Assembly (NCBI GenBank): GCA_024234975.1
Contig: JACKNH010000022.1
Span: forward strand, 1 to 64,000
Reading direction: 5' to 3'
Length of the DNA stretch: 64,000 nt
Origin: Gammaproteobacteria bacterium
GTDB lineage: Bacteria; Pseudomonadota; Gammaproteobacteria; Ga0077536
The notes under the pieces are model-generated. The model was not told where the DNA came from, made no database searches, and saw nothing but the letters and a program-made list of their open reading frames with translations. Each line of letters begins with the position of its first letter. The stretch's first letter is position 1. Shown one piece after another: positions 34,491 to 44,290 of this stretch. Position numbers and translations under genes: made by a program.

Positions 34491-34898
34491 ATGACCAACA
34501 GAATCTCGAAGTCGGACGAGGAGTGGGCGGAGGAGTTGTCCCCCGAGGCTTATCACGTGTGTCGTTTGCATGGCACCGAACGCGCGTTCACCGGTGCTTA
34601 CCACGACTGCAAGACGCCTGGTACCTATCGCTGTGCCTGTTGCAATGCAGAGTTGTTCAGGTCCGAGCAAAAATTCGATTCAGGAACCGGCTGGCCAAGC
34701 TTTTTTGATGCCAGTGCACCGGCCAATATCGCTACGCGGACGGATACCTCACACGGCATGGTTCGCACTGAAGTGTTGTGCAAGGTCTGCGACGCGCATC
34801 TCGGCCATGTCTTTCCTGACGGACCGCGGCCGACGGGCCTGCGCTATTGCATCAACTCGGTGGCGCTGAAGCTGGAGCCGACTGACCAGGAGAAGTAG
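34491..34898 (+). CDS. msrB: Peptide-methionine (R)-S-oxide reductase
   Basis: MsrB repairs the R epimer of methionine sulfoxide in proteins. The 135-residue product from ATG 34491 has zinc-binding CxxC pairs (CACC and CKVC), the substrate pocket SGTGWPSF, and the catalytic cysteine in GLRYCINSVAL. An in-frame start at 34479 is less likely. It is a stand-alone gene, not fused to MsrA. Confidence 0.95.
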   Translation: MTNRISKSDEEWAEELSPEAYHVCRLHGTERAFTGAYHDCKTPGTYRCACCNAELFRSEQKFDSGTGWPSFFDASAPANIATRTDTSHGMVRTEVLCKVCDAHLGHVFPDGPRPTGLRYCINSVALKLEPTDQEK

Positions 34899-34909
34899 CG
34901 GCGTCGGCG

Positions 34910-36307
34910 TCAGATCTGGTCGAACCATGCAAGTTTCTCCCGCAAGGTGACCACTTCGCCGATGATGAGCAGCGCGGGCGGTTCCACTTCGCTCTGCCGC
35001 GCAAGCGCAGGCAGCGTCGTCAAAGTACCGGTGATCACCCGCTGCGCCGGTGTGGTGCCTTTCTCAACCAGGGCGGCAGGCATCGTGGGCGCGAGCCCGT
35101 GTTCGATGAAATTGCCACACAGCCTGTCGAGTCCGTGGACGCCCATGTAGATCGCCAGAGTCTGGCGCGGCTGGACCAATGCCGGCCAGTTAAGATCAAA
35201 CCTGTCGTCGCGCATGTGGGCGGTGACAAAAGTGCAGCTGTTGGCGAAATCGCGATGGGTCAGCGGAATGCCTGCATAACTGGCGCAGCCCAATGCCGCG
35301 GTGATGCCCGGTACGATCTGGAACGGGATACCTTGTTCAGCCAGCGATTCGATTTCTTCGCCACCCCGGCCGAACATGAACGGATCGCCGCCCTTCAATC
35401 GCAGCACACGATGACCGGCTTTGGCGTAGTCGACGAGCAGGCGGTTGATATCTTCCTGCGGCACGGCGTGGCGGTCGCGTGCCTTGCCGACGTAGACCCG
35501 TTCGGCATCGCGGCGAACGAGATCCAGAAGTGGCGCTGCCACCAGGCGATCGTAGAGGACGACGTCGGCCTGTTGCATCAGGCGCAGGGCGCGGAAGGTC
35601 AGCAGATCAGGATCGCCCGGGCCGGCGCCCACCAGGTAAACCTCGCCGGTCGCGGGCGCACTATTGGTGTCAGCCAAAGCCGCCATCAGTTGCTGCCGCG
35701 CACCTTCCGCCCGGCCCGCGAACAGTGTCTCCGCGACCGGACCGTGGACGACGTGTTCCCAGAAGCGTCGCCGCTGCGTCGCATCCGGGATTTGTTGTTT
35801 CACGGTTTCGCGCAATTCCCCCATCAGCGACGCCAGATCGCCGAAGCGGGCCGGAATGGAAGTTTCCAGGCGCGCGCGCAGCGTGCGTGCCAGTACCGGC
35901 GCCTGCCCCCCACTGGACACTGCCACTACGACCGGTGAGCGATCGACGATGGAAGGCAGGATGAAGCTGCACAACGCCGGCGAATCCGCGACGTTGACCA
36001 GCACGCCCGCCGCGGTGGCATCGGCCGCAACCGCGGCGTTGACAGCTTCGTCGTTTGTCGCCGCGAACACGATGCCCGCACCATCCAGCAAATCTCTGCG
36101 GTAGGGCTGCTTTACCCACTTGAGTATGCCTTGCTCGACATCCCGCGCCAGCCCCGCAGCCAGTTCGGGCGCAATGACCGTAACCTGCGCGCCGAAACGC
36201 AGTGCATAAGCCACCTTGCGTGCAGCAACCGCGCCACCGCCGACCACGATGCACCTGCGGCCTTCAAGCGCGACGAATATTGGCAGGTATTTTTCAATTT
36301 CCTGCAT
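34910..36307 (-). CDS. cysG: Siroheme synthase (trifunctional CysG)
   Basis: CysG makes siroheme from uroporphyrinogen III for sulfite and nitrite reductases. The 465-residue protein joins an N-terminal precorrin-2 dehydrogenase/ferrochelatase (1-200, NAD site VVGGGAVAARK, later SSGGQAPVLARTLRA) to a C-terminal SAM-dependent uroporphyrinogen methyltransferase (about 215-460, VGAGPGDPDLLTFRAL, LKGGDPFMFGRGGEE, TFVTAHMRDD). It converges with msrB and is divergent from the TusA-like gene. Confidence 0.95.
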   Translation of the reverse strand: MQEIEKYLPIFVALEGRRCIVVGGGAVAARKVAYALRFGAQVTVIAPELAAGLARDVEQGILKWVKQPYRRDLLDGAGIVFAATNDEAVNAAVAADATAAGVLVNVADSPALCSFILPSIVDRSPVVVAVSSGGQAPVLARTLRARLETSIPARFGDLASLMGELRETVKQQIPDATQRRRFWEHVVHGPVAETLFAGRAEGARQQLMAALADTNSAPATGEVYLVGAGPGDPDLLTFRALRLMQQADVVLYDRLVAAPLLDLVRRDAERVYVGKARDRHAVPQEDINRLLVDYAKAGHRVLRLKGGDPFMFGRGGEEIESLAEQGIPFQIVPGITAALGCASYAGIPLTHRDFANSCTFVTAHMRDDRFDLNWPALVQPRQTLAIYMGVHGLDRLCGNFIEHGLAPTMPAALVEKGTTPAQRVITGTLTTLPALARQSEVEPPALLIIGEVVTLREKLAWFDQI

Positions 36308-36438
36308 GGGTTACGGCTCCATGTGAGGCGCGTCTGCAACTCAGCGACAATGACGTGCCGACAGCAGTGGCATAAAATTCGACAAGACAGACCGCAGACC
36401 GCCACTGCGTTTTTTGATTATTGAAGGCCGATTTTTGC

Positions 36439-36672
36439 ATGACAGCTGAATTTGACCGGCAACTCGATACACGCGGACTCAATTGTCCGTTGCCCATTCT
36501 GAAAACCAAACGCGAACTTGTACGGATGGAGCCGGGCCAGCGGCTGTATGTCATCGCCACAGATCCGGCATCGGTGCAGGATTTCAGCGCCTTTGCCGAG
36601 CATACCGGACACCGCCTGCTGAAAAGCGAAACGCGCGATGACGAATTTCATTTCCTGCTGGAGCGGACCTGA
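36439..36672 (+). CDS. TusA family sulfurtransferase
   Basis: The 77-residue protein has the TusA/SirA fold signature: DTRGLNCPLPILKTK, with the persulfide-carrying cysteine in the CPxP motif. TusA relays sulfur in 2-thiouridine tRNA modification and other pathways; several paralogues exist in most genomes, so the exact role is open. ATG 36439 is chosen because the family starts here; a TTG at 36421 is in frame. Confidence 0.88.
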   Translation: MTAEFDRQLDTRGLNCPLPILKTKRELVRMEPGQRLYVIATDPASVQDFSAFAEHTGHRLLKSETRDDEFHFLLERT

Positions 36673-36691
36673 GCAGCGATCAGTCGTCGGC

Positions 36692-37258
36692 TCAGGTTTT
36701 CGGTAGCGTCACGCCGGTTTGTCCCTGGTATTTGCCGGCGCGGTCACGGTAAGACGTTGCGCACGGCTGGTCCGATTCCAGGAATATCACCTGCGCAACA
36801 CCTTCGTTGGCATAGATGCGCGCGGGCAGGGGGGTGGTGTTGGAAAACTCCAGGGTGACATGGCCTTCCCACTCGGGCTCCAGCGGGGTCACGTTGACGA
36901 TGATGCCGCAACGCGCATAGGTCGACTTTCCCAGACAGATCGTCAGTACGTTGCGCGGAATGCGGAAGTACTCAACCGTGCGCGCCAGCGCGAACGAATT
37001 TGGCGGGATGATGCAGACGTCGGCGTTGATGTCGACGAAGCTGGCTGAGCTGAAATCCTTGGGATCGACGACCGCGGAATTGATGTTGGTGAACACCTTG
37101 AATTCAGGCGCACAGCGGATGTCGTAGCCGTAACTCGAAGTGCCGTAGGAGATGATGCGGCCCGAAGCGTTTGCGCGCACCTGTTCGGGTTCGAACGGTT
37201 CGATCATTTGATGGTCCCGCGCCATCTCGCGGATCCATATGTCGGATTTTATCGGCAT
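36692..37258 (-). CDS. dcd: dCTP deaminase
   Basis: Dcd deaminates dCTP to dUTP, feeding thymidylate synthesis. The 188-residue protein matches E. coli length and has SSYGYDIRCAPEF, LGKSTYARCGI and the catalytic Glu in TPLEPEWEGHVTLEFSN. It follows mrp on the same strand with a 27-bp gap, as in many gammaproteobacteria. Confidence 0.96.
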   Translation of the reverse strand: MPIKSDIWIREMARDHQMIEPFEPEQVRANASGRIISYGTSSYGYDIRCAPEFKVFTNINSAVVDPKDFSSASFVDINADVCIIPPNSFALARTVEYFRIPRNVLTICLGKSTYARCGIIVNVTPLEPEWEGHVTLEFSNTTPLPARIYANEGVAQVIFLESDQPCATSYRDRAGKYQGQTGVTLPKT

Positions 37259-37285
37259 GTCTGGTATGAGGTCCGGCTGGTGAAT

Positions 37286-38365
37286 TTAAGAATTTTCCAC
37301 GACGATGCGCGGGAATTTATGGGAAAAGTCCCTGGCCCGCAGCATCAGTCTGGCGCCGACCCGGCGCGCGATTTCACGGTAGCGGTGACTGATGTCACTT
37401 TCCGGTGCCAGCGCAACCGTCGGTTGGCCCTGGTCAACACCTTCCCGGATCGCAAGGTCCAGTGGCAGTGCGCCCAGCAGATCTACCTTGTACTGCTCCG
37501 CCATCTTCTGGCCGCCGCCGGCGCCGAAGATGTGTTCCTCGTGGCCGCAGTTGCTGCAGATATGGGTGCTCATGTTCTCGATGATGCCCAGCACCGGCAC
37601 GTTGACCTTCTCGAACATCTTCAATGCACGCCGCGCGTCCAGCAGGGCGATGTCCTGCGGCGTGGTGACGATGAGCGCGCCGCTGACCGGGATCTGCTGG
37701 CAGAGCGTCAACTGGATATCACCGGTGCCGGGCGGCAGGTCGATGACCAGGTAATCCAGGTCGCGCCAGTTGGTGTCGTTCAGCAGCTGTTGCAGGGCGC
37801 CGGTGGCCATCGGTCCGCGCCAGATCATCGGCGTTTCCTCGTCGATGAGGTTGCCGATCGAAATCGATTGGATGCCGTAGCTGACCAGTGGCTCGATGCG
37901 TTTGCCGTCAGTGGTCTGCGGGCGCCCCACGGTGCCCAGCATGCGCGGCTGGCTGGGGCCATAGATATCGGCGTCGAGAATGCCGACCCGGGCGCCTTCA
38001 GCCTGCAGCGCCAGCGCAAGATTGACCGCAGTGGTGGATTTGCCGACACCGCCCTTGCCGGAGGCCACCGCGATGGTGTTGCGAATCTGCGGCAACGGTT
38101 TGACGCCTTGCTGGACTGCGTGGGTGACTACCTTGCTGTTGACCTCGACTTCGACCGGACCGTCCAGCCCGGCCAGCAGGTGTTCCAGCCTTGCCTGCAA
38201 TTCGGCGCCGTAGACTGCGGTCGGAAAACCGAGTGTGACGACAACCTTCGCGCCGTTGGCGGATGTTTCGATCGTCGCCGCGCCGGCGGAAACAAGGTCG
38301 GTTCCGAGATAGGGATCGATATCGCGGCTTAAAATGTCGCGGACGGCTTCTTGGGTCAAAGGCAT
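37286..38365 (-). CDS. mrp: Iron-sulfur cluster carrier protein Mrp/ApbC
   Basis: Mrp transfers [4Fe-4S] clusters to apoproteins with ATP. The 359-residue protein has an N-terminal MIP18-like domain (1-90), a P-loop with deviant Walker A SGKGGVGKSTTAVNLA, switch LVIDLPPGTGD, and the cluster-binding CxxC in HICSNCGHEEHIFG. It is divergent from metG, the same arrangement as in E. coli. Confidence 0.95.
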   Translation of the reverse strand: MPLTQEAVRDILSRDIDPYLGTDLVSAGAATIETSANGAKVVVTLGFPTAVYGAELQARLEHLLAGLDGPVEVEVNSKVVTHAVQQGVKPLPQIRNTIAVASGKGGVGKSTTAVNLALALQAEGARVGILDADIYGPSQPRMLGTVGRPQTTDGKRIEPLVSYGIQSISIGNLIDEETPMIWRGPMATGALQQLLNDTNWRDLDYLVIDLPPGTGDIQLTLCQQIPVSGALIVTTPQDIALLDARRALKMFEKVNVPVLGIIENMSTHICSNCGHEEHIFGAGGGQKMAEQYKVDLLGALPLDLAIREGVDQGQPTVALAPESDISHRYREIARRVGARLMLRARDFSHKFPRIVVENS

Positions 38366-38594
38366 GGGGTTGCAGCGATTGAAAAACGTGTCGGCATTCT
38401 ACACCAAACCCGCGCCGCAGCCGCAGTGGTCGCCCCTGCAAGCGGCTTGCGGCTGCGGGCCATCTGGCGGGCGCGGGGACCATTGCTGTTGTCATTGCCG
38501 GAACAAGCGGGGATTTGCCCGTCTTTGTTAAATTCCGCCCGCCAAGGTGCTAACGTACGCGCCTGGAAAATCAGCCTGTCGCAGCTTTGATCAC

Positions 38595-40685
38595 ATGAAT
38601 ACCTCCGCCCGTCGAATTCTCATTACCAACGCGCTGCCCTATGCCAATGGCCCGATTCACATCGGCCACCTGGTGGGCTATATCCAGGCCGATATCTGGG
38701 TGCGCTTCCAGCGGATGTGCGGGCATGAAGTTCACTACGTGTGCGCGGACGATACCCACGGCACGCCGATCATGTTGCGAGCGGAAAGCGAAGGCATCAC
38801 GCCGGAGGCATTGATTGACCGGGTGCATGGCGAGCACGTGCGCGACTTCCGCGATTTCCAGGTCTGCTTTGACAATTTTCACAGCACGCACTCGGCTGAA
38901 ACGCGCAGTCATTGCGAAGCGATTTATGCCGAGCTGAACAAGGCGGGCCTCATCGTCAAACGCGATGTCGAGCAATTTTACGATCCGGTCAAACAGATGT
39001 TCCTGCCCGATCGGTACATTCGCGGGGAATGCCCGAAATGCCACGCCAGGGATCAATATGGTGATTCCTGCGAAGTGTGCGGCACCACGTACGCGCCGAC
39101 GGATTTGATCAATCCCTATTCCAGTGTCTCGGGCGCCACGCCGGAACGTCGCAGTTCAGAACACTACTTCTTTGCCTTATCGAGTCCGCAATGTATCGAG
39201 TTTCTGCAACAGTGGACCCGGTCCGGAACATTGCAGAGTGAAGCGGCCAACAAGATGGCCGAGTGGTTCGGCGCCGGTTTACAGGATTGGGACATCTCGC
39301 GCGATGCGCCGTACTTCGGTTTCCCGATTCCCGGTACCGATGGCGCCAAGTATTTCTATGTCTGGCTGGATGCGCCTATCGGCTATATCGGCAGCTTCGA
39401 AAACTACTGCGCGCGGGAAGGCGTGAATTTCGATGAGTTCTGGCGCGCGGGACACAACACCGAGCTGCATCATTTCATCGGTAAGGACATCCTGTATTTC
39501 CACGCGTTGTTCTGGCCGGCAATGCTTGAATATTCCGGCTACCGCACGCCCAGCCAACTGGCCGTGAACGGATTCCTGACCGTCAATGGTGAAAAGATGT
39601 CCAAGAGCCGCGGCACCTTCATCACCGCGGAAAGCTATATCAAGCTTGGCCTGAACCCGGAATGGCTGCGGTATTACTTTGCGGTCAAATCCAACGGCAC
39701 GATGGAAGATGTCGATCTGAATTTCGATGACTTCATCGCCCGCGTGAACAGCGATCTCGTCGGCAAATTCGTCAATATCGCCAGCCGCTGCGCCGGGTTC
39801 ATCGAGCGCAATTTCGACGGCCGGGTGCAGAACCCGGAACTCTGGCGCCAGGACGATGTGCTGCGGGATATCCGGGCACGCGCCAACGACATCGCCGGTT
39901 GGTATGACACGCGTGACTTTGCCCGTGCGTTGCGGGCGGTGATGGAATGCGCTGATGCGCTGAACCGGTTGGTGGACGCGGAGAAACCCTGGGAGCTGGT
40001 CAAACAGGAAGGCACGACGGAGCGTTTGCACAGCGTGTGCAGTCGCGCGCTGGAAGGGTTCCGCTTACTCGCGCTTTACCTCAAACCGGTGCTGCCGGCG
40101 ACCGCACAGGCGGTGGAGGAGTTGCTCGGCTTGTCGCCGATGACGTGGGCGGACGTGGATAAACACCTGTCGCCCGAGCAACGCATCGTGCGCTTCAAGC
40201 ACCTCATGACCCGGGTGGACGCCAGGCAGACCACGGCGCTGGTCGAAGCCAACCTGGCGACGCTCGCGAAACCCACCGCTGCGGCAGCAAATGCCGGCAG
40301 TCAGGGTGCCGACGCCAAGGTCGTCAAGCCCAAGCAGAAGACCAACACGGAATCGGCTGGCGAACACATTTCGATCGATGACTTCATGCGGGTGGACCTG
40401 CGCGTGGCATTGGTGAAATCGGCCGAGCTGGTTGATGGTTCGGACAAGTTGCTGCGCCTTGTCGTGGATGCCGGTGGCGAAGAACGGCAGATATTCGCGG
40501 GTATCCGCCAGCATTACGCACCCGAGCAACTGGTCGGGCGTAATGTCGTCATTGTCGCCAATCTCGCGCCGCGCAAGATGCGCTTCGGCGTTTCCGAAGG
40601 CATGGTGCTGGCAGCCGGCGATGGCGAGGGTCTGTTCGTGCTCGGCGTCGACCAGGGCGCAAGCCCGGGTATGCGGGCGCGCTGA
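38595..40685 (+). CDS. metG: Methionyl-tRNA synthetase
   Basis: The 696-residue class I synthetase has the HIGH-type motif GPIHIGHL, the zinc knuckle CPKCHARDQYGDSCEVC, and KMSKS in GEKMSKSRGTF. A C-terminal tRNA-binding OB domain (about 585-696, FMRVDLRVALVKSAE) is present, joined by an Ala-rich linker. The ATG at 38595 gives the usual N-terminus (RRILITNALPYANG); the longer frame to 38547 does not. The rnf operon starts 5 bp after its stop codon, so read-through is likely. Confidence 0.96.
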   Translation: MNTSARRILITNALPYANGPIHIGHLVGYIQADIWVRFQRMCGHEVHYVCADDTHGTPIMLRAESEGITPEALIDRVHGEHVRDFRDFQVCFDNFHSTHSAETRSHCEAIYAELNKAGLIVKRDVEQFYDPVKQMFLPDRYIRGECPKCHARDQYGDSCEVCGTTYAPTDLINPYSSVSGATPERRSSEHYFFALSSPQCIEFLQQWTRSGTLQSEAANKMAEWFGAGLQDWDISRDAPYFGFPIPGTDGAKYFYVWLDAPIGYIGSFENYCAREGVNFDEFWRAGHNTELHHFIGKDILYFHALFWPAMLEYSGYRTPSQLAVNGFLTVNGEKMSKSRGTFITAESYIKLGLNPEWLRYYFAVKSNGTMEDVDLNFDDFIARVNSDLVGKFVNIASRCAGFIERNFDGRVQNPELWRQDDVLRDIRARANDIAGWYDTRDFARALRAVMECADALNRLVDAEKPWELVKQEGTTERLHSVCSRALEGFRLLALYLKPVLPATAQAVEELLGLSPMTWADVDKHLSPEQRIVRFKHLMTRVDARQTTALVEANLATLAKPTAAAANAGSQGADAKVVKPKQKTNTESAGEHISIDDFMRVDLRVALVKSAELVDGSDKLLRLVVDAGGEERQIFAGIRQHYAPEQLVGRNVVIVANLAPRKMRFGVSEGMVLAAGDGEGLFVLGVDQGASPGMRAR

Positions 40686-40689
40686 TTCC

Positions 40690-41283
40690 ATGGCGGGCGG
40701 GCCCGTGTCCGCGCTGGCGTCGCCCGGCAGCTTGCTTACCACGGCGGCGTCGGCGCAATTCACCCTGTTTTTGCTGCTGGGACTGTGTCCACTGCTGGCG
40801 TTGACCCGGCGGCCGGCGGTCGCCCGTGATTTCGCGCTCATGTTATTGCTGGTGGCGCCGCCGGCGGTGCTGTTGGCCAAAACAGCGCTGCGCAATATGG
40901 TGCTGCCGAACGGCGTTGAATACCTGACCGTGCCTGGGTTGGTCTGCATTGCGATGTTCTCGGTAACCGGCGTGGGCGCATTGTTGGACAGTGTGCTGCC
41001 TGGCTATGGTCAACGGCTTCGCGCGTTCCAGCCTTTACTGTTACTCAACTGTACGTTGCTGGGTGTGATGCTGGTGGCGGCAGGACGCAACGATGATGTC
41101 GCGAGCGCGGTGTTCGATTCATTCGCACTTGTGGCCGGCTACGGCATCCTGCTTGTGGCCATCAGCCACCTCCGCGGGCGGCTCGACGCCGCGATGGTAC
41201 CGGCGCCGTTTCGTGGCGTGCCTGTATTGCTGATATCAATTGGCATCGTGGCGATGGCCGCGTATGCGTTCACCGGCGGTTGA
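40690..41283 (+). CDS. rnfA: Rnf/Rsx electron transport complex subunit A (divergent)
   Basis: The 197-residue protein has six membrane helices and is homologous to RnfA/RsxA. RnfA and RnfE together hold an intramembrane [2Fe-2S] cluster; both RnfA cysteines are kept, Cys33 in LLGLCPLLAL and Cys121 in LLLLNCTLLG. The N-terminal NNFVL motif of typical RnfA is replaced. The tail VPAPFRGVPVLLISIGIVAMA aligns well with E. coli RsxA. It opens the order rnfABCDGE-nth, as in enterobacteria. Confidence 0.88.
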   Translation: MAGGPVSALASPGSLLTTAASAQFTLFLLLGLCPLLALTRRPAVARDFALMLLLVAPPAVLLAKTALRNMVLPNGVEYLTVPGLVCIAMFSVTGVGALLDSVLPGYGQRLRAFQPLLLLNCTLLGVMLVAAGRNDDVASAVFDSFALVAGYGILLVAISHLRGRLDAAMVPAPFRGVPVLLISIGIVAMAAYAFTGG

Positions 41284-41314
41284 TCATGCCAACGATGCAC
41301 AGGAATGTTTCGCA

Positions 41315-41827
41315 GTGACGGCCGTGTTGGTCTGCATGGCATTGGCACTGGCACTGACGGGCTGGTGGTTACTGCGGGCCCGACCCGTAGAGTCGTCATC
41401 TGCGTTAATCGATCGAATCGACGCGATGCTGCCGCAGACGCAATGTGAACGGTGCGGCTACCGCGGCTGCCGTCCTTACGCAGAAGCCATCGCAATCGAC
41501 AAGGTCGACGTTGACCTTTGCCCACCGGGCGGCGAGGTATTGGCGCAGGCGTTGGCGAGCATGCTGGGCAGAACGAAACGACCGGATGTTCCCGGCTTGT
41601 TTGCTCAGCCGCGAGTAGAGATAGACCCGGTGCGATGTATCGGCTGCACCAAGTGCATCCAGGCATGCCCGGTCGACGCCATCCTCGGCGCTTCCAAACA
41701 GTTGCATGTCATCCTGCAGTCTGCGTGCACGGGTTGCCTTCTGTGCATCCCGCCTTGCCCGGTTGATTGCATCGTCGTCGATTCAACATCGTCCGCGGAT
41801 GGAGCGCAGCATGCCGTTCCGGTTTAA
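41315..41827 (+). CDS. rnfB: Rnf electron transport complex subunit B
   Basis: The 170-residue protein starts at GTG 41315, nine bases after AGGAA; ATG codons upstream are in other frames. A single N-terminal membrane helix is followed by a four-cysteine cluster domain (CERCGYRGC plus the Cys in DLCPPGG) and two ferredoxin-type [4Fe-4S] motifs, CIGCTKCIQACP and CTGCLLCIPPCP. RnfB accepts electrons from ferredoxin-type partners. All cluster ligands seem intact. Confidence 0.92.
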   Translation: MTAVLVCMALALALTGWWLLRARPVESSSALIDRIDAMLPQTQCERCGYRGCRPYAEAIAIDKVDVDLCPPGGEVLAQALASMLGRTKRPDVPGLFAQPRVEIDPVRCIGCTKCIQACPVDAILGASKQLHVILQSACTGCLLCIPPCPVDCIVVDSTSSADGAQHAVPV

Positions 41828-43310
41828 CGGTGGCTTGAAACTGAACGGTCACAAGTCTGCCACTGCAGACGTGCCGATCCGCCGCGCGGCAATTCCGCCG
41901 ATGCTTTACGTTCCACTGCAGCAGCATATCGGCCGACGGCTGACGCCGCGTGTATCAACGGGCCAACAAGTGGCCGCCGGTGAGTTGCTGGCATCGTGCG
42001 ACGGCTATGTCGGGGCGCCGATACACGCACCGGTTGCCGCAACGGTGACCGGCGTCGTCGAACGCGCTGTCGCTGCTCGCGGCGCGCCGCGCCAGCAGTG
42101 TATAGCGTTGGCTACGTCGGCTGACGCGGCATGGCCAGGGTCAATCGCGTCTGAAGCTGAAACTGTGGCTGCAGTACCGGCTGCGCAGATGCTGGCGGCC
42201 ATTGAATCCTGCGGCGTACTGGGTCTGGGCGGCGCGGGCTTCCCGACCCACGTCAAGGTGCGCGAAGGACTGCATCGCGCAGTGGATACCTTGATCATCA
42301 ACGGCGCTGAATGTGAACCGTACATCACCTGCGACAACCGGCTGCTGCAGGAACGCGCAGCGGAGATCGCTCACGGCGCGCATATGCTGGCAAGGCTGGT
42401 CAATGCGCACCGGACGATCGTGGCGCTGGAAGAGGACATGACAGCAGCCGCAGCCGCAATCCGGCCATGGTGCGAGCAGTTGGGTCTGACACTCGAAATG
42501 GTGCCGGCAATCTATCCGGTCGGCGGTGAAAAGCAGCTTACGCGGGTGTTGCTGGGCCGGGAGATACCTCGTGGCAGTCTGCCGATACACATTGGCGTCC
42601 TCGTGCAGAACGTTGCCACGGCCGCAGCCGTCTATCGTGCTGTCGCGCATGGCGGGAAGCTGGTATCGCGTGTGGTGACCATCGCCGGAGACGTGGCTTC
42701 ACCCGGCAACTTCGACACTTTGATCGGTACGCCAGTGCGTGCCGTACTCGCGCAGGCCGGTGGCCGGTTCGAGGACGATCTGCAGGTCTGGTGCGGCGGT
42801 TCAATGATGGGGACACCGCTGGATGACCTCGATGCGCCGGTCACCAAAACAACCAATGCCTTGCTGGTATTGCCGCGCGCGCCGGCGCGTGTACCGTTGC
42901 CGTGCATTCGCTGCGGCGCGTGTGTCGACGTCTGTCCGGCAAGTCTGCAACCGCAGGCACTGCTTGATGCGGCAGTTGCCCTGGAGTCTGAAGCGCTGCG
43001 TAAGCTGCACCTGTTTGACTGCATCGAGTGCGGTTGTTGCGACTACGTCTGCCCCAGCACGATACCGCTGGCAGCGACCTACCACCGGGCAAAGGTGCAT
43101 CTGGAAGAAGCCCGTGTCGCCCAACTCGCGTCGGTCGCTGTGCGTGACCGCCATCAACGCAGACAGGCACGCCTGGCACAGGGCCGTGACGTGTTGGTGG
43201 AAGAACTCATCACGCCGCCGGCGGCGGGGGACGAACTGCGCGATGCACTTGCCGCTGCGGTGGCGCGTGCCCGCCAGCGCAAGCCTGACGATGGCGCCGG
43301 GACAATATGA
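41811..43310 (+). CDS. rnfC: Rnf electron transport complex subunit C
   Basis: The 499-residue peripheral subunit starts at ATG 41811, six bases after GGAG, overlapping rnfB by 17 bp. It contains the NADH/FMN region GLGGAGFPTHVK, then NGAECEPYITCDNRL, a SLBB-like segment, and two ferredoxin motifs CIRCGACVDVCP and CIECGCCDYVCP. In energy-conserving Rnf it exchanges electrons with NAD; in the Rsx form it helps reduce SoxR. It lacks the long Ala/Lys-rich tail of E. coli RsxC. Confidence 0.93.
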   Translation: MPFRFNGGLKLNGHKSATADVPIRRAAIPPMLYVPLQQHIGRRLTPRVSTGQQVAAGELLASCDGYVGAPIHAPVAATVTGVVERAVAARGAPRQQCIALATSADAAWPGSIASEAETVAAVPAAQMLAAIESCGVLGLGGAGFPTHVKVREGLHRAVDTLIINGAECEPYITCDNRLLQERAAEIAHGAHMLARLVNAHRTIVALEEDMTAAAAAIRPWCEQLGLTLEMVPAIYPVGGEKQLTRVLLGREIPRGSLPIHIGVLVQNVATAAAVYRAVAHGGKLVSRVVTIAGDVASPGNFDTLIGTPVRAVLAQAGGRFEDDLQVWCGGSMMGTPLDDLDAPVTKTTNALLVLPRAPARVPLPCIRCGACVDVCPASLQPQALLDAAVALESEALRKLHLFDCIECGCCDYVCPSTIPLAATYHRAKVHLEEARVAQLASVAVRDRHQRRQARLAQGRDVLVEELITPPAAGDELRDALAAAVARARQRKPDDGAGTI

Positions 43311-44290
43311 TGAATGGCCGACCGCTTGATGTCCGTAGGATCATGCTGGAGACCCTCGGCGCCCTCGTGCCCGGCCTGCTGGTCTCGGTGTGGTGCTATG
43401 GCTGGGGCGTGATCTGTCAGTGTGTGCTGGTTGCAGTCGTCGCGTTGGTGCTGGAAGCGTTGGTGCTGAGACTGCGGGGCAGGCGAGGGCCATGGATACC
43501 CGCAGACGCCAGCGTACTGGTCCTGGCGGTGCTGCTTGGCCTGACATTGCCAGCCTACACGCCGTGGTGGATCACGATCATCGCCACGGCCTTCGCGGTC
43601 TTGATCGCCAAACACGCCTTCGGTGGCCTGGGTCAGAACGTTTTCAATCCCGCGATGGCGGGCTATGCGTTGGTGCTGGTGTGCTTCCCGGCAATTATCA
43701 AAAGTCTCGATGGCCAGTTCCTTGCGCTTGATCGCCCGTGGCAGGCGTTGCGGCTGGTGCTCCGGGGTGTGGAGATCGATACCACAAGTGGCGCCACTGT
43801 GCTGGATGTCTTGCGAACTCAGCGGATGATGATGTTGATGCGTTCGGAAATCGATCTCAGCGCGTTTGGATTTTTAAGTGCGGCGCGCGCCCAGTGGGTG
43901 AACGCGGCATTCCTCATCGGTGGCCTGTTTCTGGTGGTGCGTGGTCATGTCAAATGGCAGATTCCGGTCGGCCTGCTGGGTACCCTGGCGTTGTTGGCAG
44001 GTGCCGGCTATGTCTACGATTCCGCCCGCTATGCCGGCGCCATGCTGCATCTGTTCGCCGGCGCGACAATGCTGGGTGCATTTTTCATAGCTACTGACCC
44101 GGTAACGTCCGCCACCACACGCCGCGGTCGGTGGCTGTTCGGCGCCGGCGTTGGCGCACTGATCTATGTGATGCGGGTCCGCGGCGGCTACCCGGATGGC
44201 GTTGCGTTCGCGGTGCTTTTCATGAATGCGCTGGTGCCCTGGTTGGATAATGTGACCCGACCACGTACGTATGGCGACAGCAGGTCGTGA
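43307..44290 (+). CDS. rnfD: Rnf electron transport complex subunit D
   Basis: The 327-residue membrane protein belongs to the NqrB/RnfD family. The covalent FMN site is present as DTTSGATVLD, with Thr164 the expected attachment residue. Signature NVFNPAMAGYALVLVCFP and the late PDGVAFAVLFMNALVPWLD are conserved. It overlaps rnfC by 4 bp and rnfG by 4 bp. Confidence 0.92.
   Translation: MMNGRPLDVRRIMLETLGALVPGLLVSVWCYGWGVICQCVLVAVVALVLEALVLRLRGRRGPWIPADASVLVLAVLLGLTLPAYTPWWITIIATAFAVLIAKHAFGGLGQNVFNPAMAGYALVLVCFPAIIKSLDGQFLALDRPWQALRLVLRGVEIDTTSGATVLDVLRTQRMMMLMRSEIDLSAFGFLSAARAQWVNAAFLIGGLFLVVRGHVKWQIPVGLLGTLALLAGAGYVYDSARYAGAMLHLFAGATMLGAFFIATDPVTSATTRRGRWLFGAGVGALIYVMRVRGGYPDGVAFAVLFMNALVPWLDNVTRPRTYGDSRS

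Noticed and set aside
37208..38332. Long plus-strand frame opposite mrp
   Set aside because: Antisense shadow; mrp has a full set of P-loop and CxxC motifs.
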